From assembly GCF_022557175.1 (NCBI RefSeq), contig NZ_CP092915.1:5580001-5644000 (forward strand): a DNA stretch of 64,000 bases. The letters are read 5' to 3'. Below the pieces are notes generated by a model that had not been told where the DNA came from, ran no database searches, and worked only from the letters and a program-made list of their open reading frames with translations. Of this stretch, positions 22,601-29,896 are shown piece by piece. The translations under genes were made by a program, and so were the position numbers. Positions within the stretch are counted from its first letter, which is position 1; each line of letters begins with the position of its first letter. This DNA comes from Mycolicibacterium sp. YH-1. GTDB lineage: Bacteria; Actinomycetota; Actinomycetes; Mycobacteriales; Mycobacteriaceae.

Positions 22601-23904
22601 GCGGCGCGATTGGCCTGCTTGGTGTCGATGTATGACACGTCCTTGCCGGTGTAGATCGGGTTCATGTCACGGGTCTGCGGAGCCGGTGCCGAACCTCGTT
22701 GCGCCAGTTCGGAACGCACGGCGGCGAAGAACTCGCGGGGTAGGGCGCACACGAACCTGGGCCACGTGTAACGCGCATTCCAGTCGCGGTGAATCTCGGT
22801 GACCCACTTGTTCGGTGGCGTGTAGTCGGTGCCGACGGGCAGCAGGACGTTCCGGGTAAGCGCCACCTTCTTCAAGCCCGCGAACAGGTCGTAGGTGGCC
22901 GTCTCGGCCTCGGCCAGCGAGGCCGCCGAGTCCATCCACCATCCGCCGGCGTAGTGCGCGGGCATGTAGTGCGTCAGCAGGCCGCGGCCCGACGGCGCGG
23001 TCCACTCGAACTCGCTGGCGAACTGCATGCGCTCGGGGTCACCGTCACCGGCCATCGGCCCCCACTGGTGGTGTGGGCCGCGCGCCCACGAGCTGGACGT
23101 CAGACCGGCGTCGGCGGCCATCCCGGGAAACTGCGGATCGTGGCCGAACACGTCGAGCTGCCACGCGGTGGCTGGATCGGCCCCCATCACGTCACGCTGG
23201 AATCCGATGCCAGCCACGATGTTCCGGATCGCGGTCTCGGGGCTGGTGAGGTTGGTGTTGGGCTCGTTGTAGGTACCGCCCATCACCTCCACGCGGCCCT
23301 GGGCGATCAGCCGCTTCAGTTCGGCGCGGTCCTCGGGACGGGCATCCCAGTACGGCTTGAGGTAGTCCACCTCGGCGAGCACGAACTTGTACTCCGGTTC
23401 GCGACGGGCCATTTCGAGGTGGGCGGCCACCAGGTCGAAACCGTTGGTCTGCCTGCACCGGCCGGGTGGGTCCTCGGTCCACAGACTGGTGTAGGCCGCC
23501 TGCGTGTTCCACCACACCGGGTCGTAGTGGAAGTGGCTGATCATGTGCATCGTCCAGCCCGGTTCGGCGTCGACGAACGTGAACGGTGTCATGGTGCCTG
23601 CCGCCAGCACCCGGGCCTCCCGTCGGCGCCCGGGCACGGGGGCGGTCACCGCGACGGGAATCTCGACGACGCCGGGGGCGGCCGACCCAGTACCGACGCC
23701 GGGGGCGGCCAATTCAGTACCGACGCCGGGGGCGGCCAGGATGGCCGCGTCGCAGGTCAGACCGTCGCCCTCAACCCGAATCGACACCGGCTGCGCCACT
23801 GCGGACAGCTGCACACGGACCAGTTGGCGCAGCGCATCCTCGGCTCCGACGAAGAGATCGGTTGACTCCGCTGAGACCTGCGGGACCTCCTCGACGGCCA
23901 TCAC
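19660..23904 (-). CDS. Glycoside hydrolase family 38 alpha-mannosidase
   Basis: This very large cytosolic-looking protein (1414 residues, no signal peptide) has the GH38 zinc and nucleophile motifs. They are ISHFHYDPVWW near residue 122, WQLDVFGHDPQFP near 247 (the Asp before VFGH is the expected nucleophile) and AYGAHHDAITGSESD near 475. The C-terminal half is beta-rich with immunoglobulin-like segments. It is the positional equivalent of M. tuberculosis Rv0648 and would hydrolyse alpha-mannosides. Tandem start codons GTG 23904 and ATG 23901 are possible. Residues about 55-80 contain a 9-residue AAPGVGT-type repeat not needed for the fold. Confidence 0.93.
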   Translation of the reverse strand: MMAVEEVPQVSAESTDLFVGAEDALRQLVRVQLSAVAQPVSIRVEGDGLTCDAAILAAPGVGTELAAPGVGTGSAAPGVVEIPVAVTAPVPGRRREARVLAAGTMTPFTFVDAEPGWTMHMISHFHYDPVWWNTQAAYTSLWTEDPPGRCRQTNGFDLVAAHLEMARREPEYKFVLAEVDYLKPYWDARPEDRAELKRLIAQGRVEVMGGTYNEPNTNLTSPETAIRNIVAGIGFQRDVMGADPATAWQLDVFGHDPQFPGMAADAGLTSSSWARGPHHQWGPMAGDGDPERMQFASEFEWTAPSGRGLLTHYMPAHYAGGWWMDSAASLAEAETATYDLFAGLKKVALTRNVLLPVGTDYTPPNKWVTEIHRDWNARYTWPRFVCALPREFFAAVRSELAQRGSAPAPQTRDMNPIYTGKDVSYIDTKQANRAAEHAVLEAERFAVFAGLLAGTKYPHSALAKAWVQLAYGAHHDAITGSESDQVYLDLLTGWRDAWELGRTARDNALKLLSSAVEGDIVVWNPLAHSRTDLVTVRLDEPLTGAVYDSDGAQVPTLVEHGGRSVSWIAADVPSLGWRAYRLRDGSSSTWEPVDGDEIDNEYYRLRVDAARGGGVSSLTATGRELIADGRVGNELAVYDEYPAHPEAGEGPWHLLPKGPVVSSSSYPAQVQAQRCALGERLIVHGAIDGLLRYTQTLTLLRGVDRVDCRTTIDEFTGEDRLLRLRWPCPVPGAMPVSEVGDAVIGRGFGLMHDHDHDHGHAVDSATHPYTLDNPAYGWFGLSSAVRIRVGDDVRAVAVAEVVAPDGQEAAAPIRDLVVALVRAGVTATCSSADKPRYGDLSVDSNLPDARIAVGGPDVNAFTAAVLAGAGPAYTQELRRQLDTDGVARVWVPAAADLAERWVPGADLRDADALPVLVLASAGDLSDVLLSVVDDLADAEITVEQTAPHGVGAFDARTVAVLNRGVPGFAVDSDGTLHTSLMRSCTGWPSGTWIDPPRRTAPDGSNFQLQHWTHAFDYAVVAAAGDWRDAGLPARSAEYSQPLLGVASRHVVNSGGLPTSGSLLEIEPAGQVALGALKATGNPIAHGSTAAAEPPDGITLRLVETHGRATEVALRSGLRSVTTSHRLDLLEQPLADADPRPALHGYEIATLHAQLNLSRVITGSPDAIAPEAEVAQPLYARYWLHNRGPAPLGGLPAVAHLHPHLVTAAPGESIELRLTAASDCTDASLHGTVRLVCPPGWTSDPDELPFLLPPGDYLETALTLTMPPGTEPGRYPVRAELAVTGNGRMPTSWRQVVEDVCTVVVGDTGDEMLRLVTEPAAVEVAAGETATIGITVGTDARAALSLEAHLISPWGTWDWLGPAVVAAELPPSGTAELIFEAAPPAWIEPGQWWALIRLASAGHLLYSPAVKVTVR
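23668..23737. repeat. 27-bp in-frame tandem repeat inside the mannosidase gene
   Basis: Units begin at 23668, 23695 and 23722 (the last partial). Each opens with GACGCCGGGGGCGGCC on the plus strand and encodes a 9-residue Ala/Pro/Gly unit on the minus strand. The repeat lies in a linker before the catalytic domain and could vary in copy number between strains. Confidence 0.8.
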
Positions 23905-24075
23905 CGCACTGTACGTTCGCCATCACGGTCCGCCGCGAGTTTTCGGGAACCGAATGGGCCGGGGACCCAAATCGCCGTGAACAGTGCTGTTGGGCAGCAA
24001 TTCATTTCACCGACGCACGATGTGTCCCCGTCCCGGCGTGCCAGCTTCGTCGAAATCTGGGACAGTGGAGTCATT

Positions 24076-24222
24076 GTGAATGAACACAGCACCGCACCCG
24101 AACCGTCGCGACCGCGACGTGATCCGCTGTCGCTGGGCTTCGAGGCCCACCGCGGCCTGCTGCTGCTACGTCTGCGCCTGCACAACGCCGCCACGGCCCG
24201 CCGACAGTCCCGCCAGGGCTGA
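24076..24222 (+). CDS. Possible small protein of 48 residues
   Basis: A short frame from GTG 24076 (GGAG 8 nt upstream) runs to TGA at 24222. It encodes a basic peptide with a helical LGFEAHRGLLLLRLRLHNA core. It lies between the divergent mannosidase gene and the convergent WYL regulator gene, in otherwise unexplained DNA. Codon third positions are GC-rich as in real genes here. I recognise no family, and it may be chance. Confidence 0.35.
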   Translation: MNEHSTAPEPSRPRRDPLSLGFEAHRGLLLLRLRLHNAATARRQSRQG

Positions 24223-24227
24223 CGCTG

Positions 24228-25187
24228 TCAGCGCGGCGCGGCCGCCCGGCGCAGGCGTTCGGCCACCGATGCCACGGCCTCGACCACCTCAGGCGGTTCG
24301 AGCACCTCGAATTCCACGCCCGGCATCGCCAGCCACGGCACCATCCGTTCGGGGTCGTCGGCACCCGTGGTGACGATGCATGCGTCCGGACCGTCGGGCT
24401 CGACCTGGACTGACGCCGCGGGAAAGCACGCGGCCAGGACCTCCTGCGCCGCCTGGTATCGGACCCGGGCCACATAGCGGTAGGGCGAGGAACTGATGGC
24501 GCGTCGCACGTAGCTGGCGGCATCGGGGGCGTCCCGCGGGGTGAAGGTGCTGCCGAGCGCCCGGACGTCGGACATCCGGTCCAGCCGCAGGGTGCGCCAG
24601 TCCTGTCGGTCGCGGTCGTAGGTCAGCAGGTACCAGCGTCGTCCCGTCGTGACGAGTTGGCAGGGCTCCAGTCGCCGCGCAGTGGCGTTACCCCGGATGT
24701 CGACGTAACCGGCCGTGACGTGTTCGCGGTCGCGGCATGCCCGGGCCAGCGTCATCAGCACGTCGGGTTCCACCGGGGTGTCGGGATGGCCGAAGGTCAG
24801 GGTCACGGTGGCGTCGTGCACCGCGGAGACCTGCGAGCGCAGCCGGGCTGGCATGACCTGGTCGAGCTTGGACAGCGCCCGCAGCGCGGACTCGCCGACC
24901 CCGGCGACACTGCCGCCGGCCGCGACGCGCAGGCACACCGCCATGGCTACGGCCTCCTCGGGATCAAGCAGCAGCGGCGGCAGGGCGGCGCCCGCCCCAA
25001 GTTGGTAGCCGCCGCCGTGGCCCTTGCTCGCGTGCACCGGGTACCCCAGGTCGCGGAGCCGATCGACGTCGCGCCGCACGCTGCGGCCCGTCACGCCAAG
25101 ACGCTCGGCCAGCTCCTCACCGCTCCACACCCGGCGGGACTGCAGCAGGCCCAGCAGTTGGAGCACCCGGCTGGTCGTCTCGGACAT
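24228..25187 (-). CDS. WYL-domain transcriptional regulator
   Basis: The 319-residue protein has an N-terminal winged helix of the DeoR/HTH_11 type (RVLQLLGLLQSRRVWSGEELAERLGVTGRSVRRDVDRLRDLGY, residues 5-50), a GGGYQLG linker and a C-terminal WYL domain with RRWYLLTYDRDRQDWRTLRLDRMSDV. WYL domains bind ligands or nucleic acids. The ATG at 25187 is chosen; in-frame codons up to 25334 cross the divergent promoter. It faces two DinB-fold genes across a perfect 8-bp palindrome that is probably its operator. Confidence 0.9.
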   Translation of the reverse strand: MSETTSRVLQLLGLLQSRRVWSGEELAERLGVTGRSVRRDVDRLRDLGYPVHASKGHGGGYQLGAGAALPPLLLDPEEAVAMAVCLRVAAGGSVAGVGESALRALSKLDQVMPARLRSQVSAVHDATVTLTFGHPDTPVEPDVLMTLARACRDREHVTAGYVDIRGNATARRLEPCQLVTTGRRWYLLTYDRDRQDWRTLRLDRMSDVRALGSTFTPRDAPDAASYVRRAISSSPYRYVARVRYQAAQEVLAACFPAASVQVEPDGPDACIVTTGADDPERMVPWLAMPGVEFEVLEPPEVVEAVASVAERLRRAAAPR

Positions 25188-25208
25188 GTCCACAGTCTGC
25201 CGCAGTCT

Positions 25209-25227
25209 TAGGACAGAAACTGTCCTA
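25209..25227. promoter_or_regulatory. Palindromic operator between WYL regulator and DinB genes
   Basis: TAGGACAG-AAA-CTGTCCTA is a perfect 8-bp inverted repeat with a 3-bp centre. It is 22 bp from both the regulator start and the first DinB-gene start, and runs into a TATAT sequence that could be a -10 box. The position suits autoregulation and control of the divergent genes. Confidence 0.7.
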
Positions 25228-25248
25228 TATGCGTGCGAGGGTGAGTGC

Positions 25249-25782
25249 ATGACCAAGAACCTGACCGACGAGCTGGCGGAGCAGCTGGACTTCCACTGGC
25301 AGGGAGCGCTGCGTCCGCGCCTGGAGGGGCTCACCGACGACGAGTACTTCTTCGCGCCGGTGCCCGACTGCTGGACGGTCCACCCCGACGGCGGGATCGA
25401 CTTCGCCTACCCACCGCCGCAGCCCGAACCGTTCACCACCATCGCGTGGCGGATGGCTCACATCATCATCGGCGTGTTCGCCGCGCGCACCCACTCGCAC
25501 TTCGGCGGCCCGCCCGCGGATTACCAGACGTGGGACTACGCAACCGACGCCGACACAGCACTCCGACAGCTCGACGACGCCTACGCCGGCTGGATCACCG
25601 GGGTACGTGGCCTCGACGAGGCCGACCTGGCCAAGCCGTGTGGCCCCGCCGAGGGCCCATACGCCGACGAGCCGATGATCACGCTGGTCCTGCACATCAA
25701 CCGCGAGGCGATTCACCACGGCGCCGAGATCGCCTGCATCCGTGACCTTTACGCACACACCCACCCCCAGAAGGAGCACTGA
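25249..25782 (+). CDS. DinB-superfamily protein (putative metal-dependent enzyme), first of pair
   Basis: The 177-residue protein has the DinB four-helix pattern: an early helix with DFHWQGALRPRLEGLTDDEYFF, a WRMAHIIIGVFAART helix and a late NREAIHHGAEIACIRDLY helix. The spaced histidines would form the metal site. DinB-like proteins in actinobacteria include mycothiol-dependent transferases, but the thiol partner is not shown here. It starts 22 bp after the palindromic operator and is followed 2 bp later by a second DinB-fold gene. Confidence 0.82.
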   Translation: MTKNLTDELAEQLDFHWQGALRPRLEGLTDDEYFFAPVPDCWTVHPDGGIDFAYPPPQPEPFTTIAWRMAHIIIGVFAARTHSHFGGPPADYQTWDYATDADTALRQLDDAYAGWITGVRGLDEADLAKPCGPAEGPYADEPMITLVLHINREAIHHGAEIACIRDLYAHTHPQKEH

Positions 25783-25784
25783 GA

Positions 25785-26384
25785 ATGGCCGCTATGCCCC
25801 CACCCATCGCCGACGAGCGCGAGGGCCTCAAGGAGTACGTCGCCGCGCAGCAGTACGCCTTCCACGCGATCGCGTTCGGGCTCACCGACGACCAGGCCCG
25901 GTCCGCCCCGTCGGTCAGCGCACTGTCGATCGGCGGCCTGATCAAGCACGTCACCACGTGCCAGAAGTCCTGGATGGATCGCGTGGCAGCCGCCCCGGAT
26001 CTGACCGAGGCCGACAAGCGGCCGATGGAGGAGCAGGCAGGCGACTACCAGGACGACTTCGTCATGCGCGAGGACGAGACGCTGGCGGAGGTTCTGGCCC
26101 GGTTCGACGAGCAGAACGCTGAGACGCTGCGGCTCATCGAGACCGCGGATCTCAGTGCGGCGGTGCCGATTCCACAGCATGTGCCGTGGTTTCCCAAGGA
26201 CGTGCCCGCGTGGTCGGTGCGCTGGGTGATCTTTCACATGATCGAGGAGCTGGCCCGGCACGCGGGGCAGGGCGACATCGTGCGCGAGACCATCGACGGC
26301 GCCACGCTCTACGAACTGCTGGCCGGCCTCGAGGACTGGGAGGCCACCCCGTGGCTGACACCGTGGGGTAAGACGCCGGTCTGA
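25785..26384 (+). CDS. DinB/DUF664-family protein, second of pair
   Basis: The 199-residue protein shows the DUF664/mycothiol-transferase-like layout: an N-terminal helix REGLKEYVAAQQYAFHAIAFGLTDDQARSAPSVSALSIGGLIKHV (first His), a central charged helix and WVIFHMIEELARHAGQGDIVRE (the second pair of His), with three metal ligands in register. The 2-bp gap to the previous gene and the shared promoter make an operon. A role in thiol-dependent detoxification of a compound sensed by the WYL regulator is an inference. Confidence 0.85.
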   Translation: MAAMPPPIADEREGLKEYVAAQQYAFHAIAFGLTDDQARSAPSVSALSIGGLIKHVTTCQKSWMDRVAAAPDLTEADKRPMEEQAGDYQDDFVMREDETLAEVLARFDEQNAETLRLIETADLSAAVPIPQHVPWFPKDVPAWSVRWVIFHMIEELARHAGQGDIVRETIDGATLYELLAGLEDWEATPWLTPWGKTPV

Positions 26385-26389
26385 GCCTC

Positions 26390-26445
26390 GAGATCGACGA
26401 AATGGCTGCTCTCGGGGTATCGAGGGCAGCCATTTCGTCGGTCTC
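26390..26445. repeat. Hairpin repeat family B, copy 1
   Basis: This 56-bp element has ends GAGATCGACGAAATGGC and GCCATTTCGTCGGTCTC that pair over about 20 bp, with an inner CTCG/CGAG stem. It is identical to 27353-27408 except at two positions and has the same orientation. It lies between the second DinB gene and the 3' end of the DUF559 gene and would serve as a shared terminator. Confidence 0.85.
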
Positions 26446-26456
26446 GCGCGGGGCCC

Positions 26457-27308
26457 CTACGCCGGGAGGCCCGACCAGCCGCGGGACAGCAGCGTGTCCC
26501 GGGCGTGCGCGACGATATCGGCGCCGCGGTCCTCCTTGATGACGTGAATGACGTGCCAGTTCAACCGCTGCAGTTCGCGATTGGCCCACACGTCCTTGGT
26601 GTACTGCGACCGCTCGGTCAGGTGCTGTTGACCGTCGTACTCGGCGCCGACCTTGAACTGCTCCCAGCACATGTCAATGCGACGGATGTATCTCCCCGAT
26701 TCGGTACGGATGACGACTTGCGTGGTGGGCTTCGGCAGTCCGGCGTCGACGAACAGCAGACGCAGCCATGTCTCCTTCGGAGATTCAGCGCCGCCGTCGA
26801 CGACTGGCAGCGCGGCCCTGAGTCGCGTCAGGCCGCGCACGCCCCTGTGCACCTTCGCGAGCAACTCGACGTCCCCGACCGCGAACGGCCGCGCGTTCAG
26901 CAATGCGTCGATACGCGCGACGGCGGACCCCCTGGCCAGATGCCGCGCGAGGTCGAATGCCGTGCGGGCCGGCGTCGTCACCCGGATGCCGTCCACCTCC
27001 ACGACCTCGCCCGCCGCCAGGGTTTCGTCGCGGACGACGAGACCGCGCTGACGCCGGCAGGCCCCAACCAATTCGACGGGCACGTCGTCGTCCACCCATC
27101 GCGCACCGTGCAGCGCTGACGCAGCGACCCCGCTGATCACCGCGGATGGTGCAGCCAGGACCGCGCCGTCGATCCGTTCGCGCAGGGTCGGCTGGTGAAG
27201 CCTCGGGACGTAGATGCCGTGGAAGATCGGTCGAAACCGGTGACGGAGCTGGGCCCGGGTGAGATGGCCCGCCGCCACTGCGTCGCCCCCGACAAATGGA
27301 ATCGGCAT
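26457..27308 (-). CDS. DUF559 / AbiEi-like protein (possible nuclease or antitoxin-like)
   Basis: The 283-residue protein has an N-terminal region LTRAQLRHRFRPIFHGIYVP, like the winged-helix part of AbiEi-type antitoxins. Its C-terminal DUF559/Vsr-like segment, RRIDMCWEQFKVGAEYDGQQH (shown in two parts: RRIDMCWEQF, then KVGAEYDGQQH), has the Asp and Glu spacing of restriction-endonuclease-like folds. ATG 27308 is used because the frame further upstream crosses the repeat at 27353-27408. No AbiEii toxin gene is adjacent. The family is multicopy in mycobacteria and of unknown role. The gene is bracketed by two copies of hairpin family B. Confidence 0.75.
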   Translation of the reverse strand: MPIPFVGGDAVAAGHLTRAQLRHRFRPIFHGIYVPRLHQPTLRERIDGAVLAAPSAVISGVAASALHGARWVDDDVPVELVGACRRQRGLVVRDETLAAGEVVEVDGIRVTTPARTAFDLARHLARGSAVARIDALLNARPFAVGDVELLAKVHRGVRGLTRLRAALPVVDGGAESPKETWLRLLFVDAGLPKPTTQVVIRTESGRYIRRIDMCWEQFKVGAEYDGQQHLTERSQYTKDVWANRELQRLNWHVIHVIKEDRGADIVAHARDTLLSRGWSGLPA

Positions 27309-27352
27309 ACATCTTGGACGCAGCGGGACGCTGGCCGGCTCCGCATCACGCC

Positions 27353-27408
27353 GAGATCGACGAAATGGCTGCTCTCGGGGTATCGAGGGCCGCCATTTCG
27401 TCGATCTC
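27353..27408. repeat. Hairpin repeat family B, copy 2
   Basis: Second copy of the 56-bp palindromic element, 963 bp from copy 1 in the same orientation, differing at two positions. It lies 44 bp upstream of the DUF559 start and immediately before the promoter region of the MpaB-family gene. In this place it follows no stop codon, so a simple terminator role does not explain it. Confidence 0.85.
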
Positions 27409-27424
27409 AGCGGAGAAGTTGATA

Positions 27425-27448
27425 AACTGACAACGTACGTAGCCAGTT
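27425..27448. promoter_or_regulatory. Imperfect 24-bp palindrome upstream of the MpaB-family gene
   Basis: AACTG...ACGTACGT...CAGTT is symmetric with two mismatches per arm and ends 15 bp before the GTG start. Its size and spacing resemble TetR-family operators. The regulator would be encoded elsewhere; none is adjacent. Confidence 0.5.
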
Positions 27449-27463
27449 TCTCGGGAGGCCGCC

Positions 27464-28453
27464 GTGTTGATGCCACACCAGTTGGTCGAGCAGTCCCTCC
27501 AGAGCCATTTCGACCGCAATGTCCGCCAGCACTACTTCCGCGGCATGGAGTTCGCCGGCCCGGCGGGCGACCCGGGCTGGTTCGGACCGGGCAGCGCTGT
27601 CTGGCACGTCCACTCCCACACCGAGGCTCTGATCTTCGGCCTGCAGTGCGCGGCCTACATCGAGCGTCTCGATCCGTCCATCTACTGGATGGGCATGCAC
27701 CACTCCCGGCTGGTCAAGCGCGATGAGGACGGCACCGCGATCCCCGTCATCGATCCCGAGGGCGCCGCGGTGCGACTCGGGCACTCCATCGCGTTCTTCA
27801 TCGGCACCGCCTACGGCAGCACCGAGACCGCCGAGCGCGTGTCGAAGACCGTGCGCGCCATGCACCACACCATCAAGGGGACCCGCCCCGACGGTGCGGC
27901 GTATGACGCCGACGATCCCGCGTGGCTGCGCTGGAACTACGCCACGGTGGTGTGGGGGCTGGCCACCGCCCATGAGATCTATCACCCAAACCCGTTGCGC
28001 GGCAAGAAACTCGACCAGTATTACGGCGAGTTCGTCCGGGTCGGGCACGCGCTGGGCGGCACCGATCTGCCCAGCACCAAGGCCGAGACGCTGGACTGTC
28101 TGCACTCCTACCTGCCCAAGCTGGCGCTGACCCACGGCGCGGCCATGGCCACCGGGTCCAACCTGTCGATGCCCCAGAGCGCGGTGGACTGGGCGATACG
28201 GGACACCATGCCGAAGTGGGCCAAACAGCTGATCGGACACAACGACCCCAACCCCATCGAGCGCAGGGCCCGGCGCGCCGTGGTCTGGTCGATCATCAAC
28301 GGCTTGCACACCGCCGCGGGAGACACCTTGGAGTTCAGACAGGCCCGGGCGCGGGTGACCGGCGGCACCACCGTCTCGCACACCGAACCGGCATACGTTC
28401 CGGGCAGCGATCCCGAACTCAGCCGCGATGAGGTGGAGCATTCCTTCGCATGA
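27464..28453 (+). CDS. MpaB-family oxygenase-like protein (DUF2236)
   Basis: This is a protein of about 329 residues with the DUF2236/latex-oxygenase-like features: HVHSHTEALIFGLQCAAYIE near the start, WLRWNYATVVWGLATAHEIYH in the middle and a conserved Arg/His-rich C-terminal part. Family members bind haem b or related cofactors and often occur beside TetR regulators in mycobacteria. Start codons GTG 27464, TTG 27467 and ATG 27470 are tandem behind GGGAGG; I use the first. The substrate is unknown. Confidence 0.75.
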   Translation: MLMPHQLVEQSLQSHFDRNVRQHYFRGMEFAGPAGDPGWFGPGSAVWHVHSHTEALIFGLQCAAYIERLDPSIYWMGMHHSRLVKRDEDGTAIPVIDPEGAAVRLGHSIAFFIGTAYGSTETAERVSKTVRAMHHTIKGTRPDGAAYDADDPAWLRWNYATVVWGLATAHEIYHPNPLRGKKLDQYYGEFVRVGHALGGTDLPSTKAETLDCLHSYLPKLALTHGAAMATGSNLSMPQSAVDWAIRDTMPKWAKQLIGHNDPNPIERRARRAVVWSIINGLHTAAGDTLEFRQARARVTGGTTVSHTEPAYVPGSDPELSRDEVEHSFA

Positions 28454-28546
28454 CTCCCGGTCTGAGCGATGCCCGCGATACACAAGCACTGTGACCCAGT
28501 CCACACGTCTGTTCGCCTCACCGCGACCTTTTGAGACACTGGGTCC

Positions 28547-29896
28547 ATGAGCACCACCAAGCACCGTGAGGTAGCCCAACTGGATCGGGTGCCGTTGCCG
28601 GTCGAGGCCGCCCGCATCGGCGCGACCGGGTGGCAGATCACCCGGACCGGCGCGCGGGTCATCGGCAACCTGATGGGCCGCGGTTCCCTACAGCACAAGA
28701 TCACCAGGCAGATCCCCAAGACCTTCTCCGATCTCGGCCCCACCTACGTGAAGTTGGGCCAGATCATCGCGTCGAGTCCGGGTGCGTTCGGCGAGCCGCT
28801 GAGCCGGGAGTTCCGCAGCCTGCTCGACCGCGTGCCGCCCGCCGACACCGCCGAAGTGCACAAGCTGTTCAAGGAGGAACTCGGCGACGACCCGGCCAAC
28901 CTCTTCAAGTCGTTCGACGAGCAGCCGTTCGCCTCGGCCTCGATCGCCCAGGTGCACTACGCGACGCTGCACTCCGGCGAGGAGGTGGTGGTCAAGATCC
29001 AGCGGCCCGGCATCCGCCGCCGGGTGGCCGCGGACCTGCAGATCCTCAAGCGCGGCGCGCAGCTCGTCGAGCTGGCCAAGCTGGGCAGGAGGCTGTCCGC
29101 GCAGGACGTGGTGGCCGACTTCGCCGACAATCTCGCCGAGGAACTCGACTTCCGGCTCGAGGCTCAGTCGATGGACGCGTGGGTCTCGCATATGCACGCC
29201 TCCCCGCTGGGCGAGAACATCCGTGTGGCACAGGTGTATTGGGACCTGACGAGCACACGCGTGCTCACCATGGAGCGCATCCAGGGCACCCGAATCGACG
29301 ACGTCGCCAACATCCGCAAGAAGGGGTTTGACGGCACCGAGCTGGTGAAGGCGTTGCTGTTCAGTGTGTTTGAGGGTGGACTTCGTCACGGCCTGTTCCA
29401 CGGCGACCTGCACGCGGGCAACCTCTATGTCGACGACGACGGCAAGATCGTCTTCTTCGACTTCGGCATCATGGGCCGCGTCGACCCGCGCACCCGCTGG
29501 TTGTTGCGTGAGCTGGTGTACGCGCTTCTGGTCAAGAAGGACCACGCGGCGGCGGGCAAGATCGTCGTCCTGATGGGCGCCGTGGGCACGGTCAGGCCAG
29601 AGGGTGAGGCCGCCAAGGACCTTGCCGCGTTCGCCACCCCATTGACCACGAAATCGCTTGGCGATCTGAGCTATGCCGAGATCGGCAAGCAGCTCTCAGC
29701 GCTGGCCGACGCATACGACGTAAAGCTGCCGCGCGAGCTGGTGCTCATCGGCAAGCAGTTCCTCTACGTCGAGCGGTACATGAAGCTGCTCGCCCCCAAG
29801 TGGCAGATGATGAGCGACCCGCAGCTCACCGGGTACTTCGCCAACTTCATGGTGGAGGTCTCCCGTGAACACAAGTCCGACGAGCCAGAGGGCTGA
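28547..29896 (+). CDS. ABC1/UbiB-family atypical kinase
   Basis: The 449-residue protein has UbiB hallmarks: the KxGQ region in TYVKLGQIIASS near residue 67, the alanine-rich loop in ASIAQVHYA, the lysine in VVKIQRPG, HGDLHAGNL (catalytic loop) and FFDFGIMG (the DFG metal site). It corresponds to M. tuberculosis Rv0647c. UbiB-type proteins are ATPases acting on isoprenoid quinones or lipids rather than classical protein kinases. The stop is directly followed by the GTG of the LipG-like gene, and mmaA genes lie downstream, suggesting a lipid-related operon. Confidence 0.9.
   Translation: MSTTKHREVAQLDRVPLPVEAARIGATGWQITRTGARVIGNLMGRGSLQHKITRQIPKTFSDLGPTYVKLGQIIASSPGAFGEPLSREFRSLLDRVPPADTAEVHKLFKEELGDDPANLFKSFDEQPFASASIAQVHYATLHSGEEVVVKIQRPGIRRRVAADLQILKRGAQLVELAKLGRRLSAQDVVADFADNLAEELDFRLEAQSMDAWVSHMHASPLGENIRVAQVYWDLTSTRVLTMERIQGTRIDDVANIRKKGFDGTELVKALLFSVFEGGLRHGLFHGDLHAGNLYVDDDGKIVFFDFGIMGRVDPRTRWLLRELVYALLVKKDHAAAGKIVVLMGAVGTVRPEGEAAKDLAAFATPLTTKSLGDLSYAEIGKQLSALADAYDVKLPRELVLIGKQFLYVERYMKLLAPKWQMMSDPQLTGYFANFMVEVSREHKSDEPEG

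Noticed and set aside
26457..27308. Complete AbiE-type toxin-antitoxin system
   Set aside because: No AbiEii-like nucleotidyltransferase toxin is adjacent; only an AbiEi-like/DUF559 protein is present.
28489..28545. GACCCAGT and ACTGGGTC boxes upstream of the UbiB-like gene as an operator
   Set aside because: The 8-bp arms are about 40 bp apart, too far for a typical single operator, and could be chance in this composition.
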